DNA of 64,000 nt from Marinagarivorans algicola. GTDB lineage: Bacteria; Pseudomonadota; Gammaproteobacteria; Pseudomonadales; Cellvibrionaceae. Shown here one piece after another: positions 62,132-64,000 of the stretch (position 1 is the first letter of the stretch; each line of letters begins with the position of its first letter). The notes beneath the pieces are model-generated. The model saw only the letters and a list, made by a program, of their open reading frames with translations, was not told where the DNA came from and did not search any database. Location of the stretch: positions 1 through 64,000 of the forward strand of contig NZ_LGAK01000005.1 in assembly GCF_001292705.1 (NCBI RefSeq), in the 5' to 3' direction. The position numbers and the translations under genes were made by a program.

Positions 62132-64000
62132 CTACTCGTTATTACTCTTATTAATCGCTTCAATAATAAGCTCTGGGGAGCCAACAATAGGGAAATCACC
62201 TGTAGTAAGCAGTATCACTGTATCGGCCATTTTGAGATAATCTTCGCGATGACTCACTAAAATAACAGTTCTATGGCCTTTCCAGCGATCTATAGTTTGC
62301 CTAAAAGCTTCACCCGCGGTACTGTTGAGTAGCGCATAAGGTAATTCATCAAATAGCATTAAAGGTGTATTTTTAATATAGGCTCTCGCTAAATTTAATT
62401 TATAAGAAAGACCCGAGGGCAACTGATAGCCTTCTACCCCTATTCGTGTTTCTACTCCTTGAGGTAAGGCGCAAATATCTTCCCATGCATCAACTTGATT
62501 TAAAGCAACTTTAATCATTTGATTATTGACCAAAGGGTCGGCCATTCGTAAATTTTCAGCAATACTACCATTAAAAAAATGCGGGACTTGAGGTACATAA
62601 GCAATATTTTTTCTTAAATCTATTAAGTCTAATTGTCGAATATCGACACCATCAATGCGGATATTGCCTGCCTGCGGTTTATAAAAGCCATTAATGAGTT
62701 GTAAAATAGTTGATTTACCTGAGCCATTACCGCCAGTAATCGCAATAAGATTACCGGGCTTAGCTGAAAATGTTAACCCGGTAAATACTGGGTCACTTTT
62801 TTGGCTATATCTTATGCCAACTTTGCTAAAGCTTATATCTCCTTTAAGATCATTAATGCGTGTATGTGATTGTGAGTCTTGCTGTTCGGTATTAATTGCC
62901 ATTAGTCGGTTAACTTGATCAACAGAATTTCTGACTTGTTCAAAACGCCCAATTGAATTACATAATATTTTAAAAGGCGTTAAAGTTCGCCAAACAAGTA
63001 ATGTTGTTGCAATCAGTGCACCTGCCGTTATTTCACCTGCTAAAACACCTAATACGCCTAAATAAATAATCATTAACCCGGCAGCAACAAATATTGCATG
63101 AGATACAACTTCTATTTGCGAAGAAATAAATGCTGCTTTAAAAGAAGATAACGAAGCTCTACCTGAGACCTTTCGATATTCGGACATCCATTGATCGGCA
63201 ATACCACTTGCACGAATACCGTGCATTTTTTGAAATGTCTCAAATGTCATTTGTTGGCATATAGAATGATTTTTAGCTGATAAGCGTGTTGCCGTACGTA
63301 AGCTATTACCAGTAAAAAATAGCAATATTAAATACAGTCCTGCTATAACAAGCGGAACTATAGCTAATTTACCGGCAATAATAGCAATAGCAACCAGAAT
63401 AAGTAACGTAAAAGGAAGCTCAATGAGTGCTAAGAATAATGGTCCATTAAAAAAATCTCTTATACTTTCGAAAGCTTTAATTCTTGCAATTTGTGCAGAT
63501 ACTGAAGCTCGCTCTGTAAAGGTAATCGGCATAAATATAAGCTGAGAAAATATATGATTACCAACAATCGTATCAACACGTGAGCTAAACCATGATAGAT
63601 TTCTTAAACGTACAAAACGTAAAACCGCCTCACAAGATAAGGCTAAAAAAGCACCTACAATTAACGGCATTAAAGTTTCTGGGGAGTGGGCACCAATCAC
63701 TCGATCATACACCAACATCACAAACAATGGTGCCGCTATTGCGACCATATTAATCATGATACTAACAGAAAAAACCTGCCAAAAAATGCCTTTAAACCGC
63801 TCAAGTAAGGCTCTAAACCATGTGAAACCTGATGCGCTCATATATTCTGCGCTTAATGGCTGAGGCGAATCTGACTCTTTTGTGAAAACAAATGCAATGC
63901 CTGCATTAATATCTTGTGCTGCAACAGTCATAACCCGTTCTTTTAAGCAGTCATACAGCGTTAGCATTTTTTTGTCTTTAACGTGCTCTGCACTTAAAAT
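62132..64000 (-). CDS. Type I secretion ABC transporter (LapB/RtxB-like), N-terminus outside window
   Basis: The frame remains open to the window edge above the Met at 63967, reading LSAEHVKDKK, so the gene probably starts outside. The visible part has the end of an N-terminal peptidase-like accessory domain, six membrane helices (~70-360 from 63967; IAAPLFVMLVYDRVIG is typical of LapB/RtxB), and a nucleotide-binding domain with Walker A GGNGSGKST and an intact H-loop VSHRED. The signature motif is unusual: LPSGLSYK in place of LSGGQ, and the Walker B/D-loop region reads LMLFDELPYALLNS instead of DEPTSALD. It pairs with the HlyD adaptor downstream. No TolC-type gene is in view. Confidence 0.9.
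   Translation of the reverse strand: MLSAEHVKDKKMLTLYDCLKERVMTVAAQDINAGIAFVFTKESDSPQPLSAEYMSASGFTWFRALLERFKGIFWQVFSVSIMINMVAIAAPLFVMLVYDRVIGAHSPETLMPLIVGAFLALSCEAVLRFVRLRNLSWFSSRVDTIVGNHIFSQLIFMPITFTERASVSAQIARIKAFESIRDFFNGPLFLALIELPFTLLILVAIAIIAGKLAIVPLVIAGLYLILLFFTGNSLRTATRLSAKNHSICQQMTFETFQKMHGIRASGIADQWMSEYRKVSGRASLSSFKAAFISSQIEVVSHAIFVAAGLMIIYLGVLGVLAGEITAGALIATTLLVWRTLTPFKILCNSIGRFEQVRNSVDQVNRLMAINTEQQDSQSHTRINDLKGDISFSKVGIRYSQKSDPVFTGLTFSAKPGNLIAITGGNGSGKSTILQLINGFYKPQAGNIRIDGVDIRQLDLIDLRKNIAYVPQVPHFFNGSIAENLRMADPLVNNQMIKVALNQVDAWEDICALPQGVETRIGVEGYQLPSGLSYKLNLARAYIKNTPLMLFDELPYALLNSTAGEAFRQTIDRWKGHRTVILVSHREDYLKMADTVILLTTGDFPIVGSPELIIEAINKSNNE

Overview
The window looks like chromosome of a Gram-negative gammaproteobacterium, most likely a marine polysaccharide degrader related to the Cellvibrionaceae (Saccharophagus, Cellvibrio, Teredinibacter and relatives). 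The reasons are large secreted carbohydrate-active proteins with Ser/Thr- and Asn-rich linkers behind lipoprotein signals, chained PKD and carbohydrate-binding modules, and gammaproteobacterial housekeeping genes (rnr-rlmB, an MksBEF condensin, YghU, a YjfIJK-type operon). The genus is an inference. No rRNA, tRNA, CRISPR array or complete insertion sequence was seen.

Layout. 0-6 kb: end of a TPR protein, a membrane GGDEF-EAL protein, a metzincin lipoprotein and an MbnP-like lipoprotein. 7-23 kb: a secreted-enzyme region with a 2180-residue copper-radical-oxidase-like protein that also carries a CxxCH haem motif, a DsbA/FrnE oxidoreductase, a 1978-residue lipoprotein joining an alpha-amylase and a pullulanase with four starch-binding modules, and a second secreted alpha-amylase. 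23-30 kb: an ATP-grasp ligase, then a minus-strand polyamine cluster (speD, lipoprotein, DUF350 membrane protein, membrane-fused aminopropyltransferase, EamA exporter). 30-36 kb: a TetR regulator divergent from an SDR and a YghU-type GST, with two perfect operators; an acyltransferase-3/SGNH protein; a LysR/VOC divergent pair. 37-45 kb: mksF-mksE-mksB, then a DUF2170 / PspA / DUF2491 / ribbon-helix-helix operon behind a promoter with two operator-like palindromes. 45-52 kb: TSUP permease, rnr, rlmB, a DUF482 acyltransferase-like gene, YceI and a small membrane protein. 52-64 kb: a visibly AT-rich minus-strand block with a type I secretion ABC protein (cut by the window end) and HlyD adaptor, followed by a REC-HATPase protein, two hybrid histidine kinases and a lone receiver.

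How the genes fit together. The 7-23 kb enzymes form a starch/glycan attack set: two surface or secreted GH13 systems cover alpha-1,4 and alpha-1,6 linkages, and the oxidase may act on sugar alcohol or aldehyde groups. The polyamine cluster and the PspA-type operon are two halves of what is often one neighbourhood in other proteobacteria (YjfI/J/K/L with SpeD/SpeE-like enzymes and an ATP-grasp), here split by about 13 kb. The 52-64 kb block looks like a secretion machine with its own phosphorelay. The best candidates for undescribed biology are the oxidase-haem fusion, the split polyamine/PspA system with its probable self-encoded regulator, and the secretion-phosphorelay operon.
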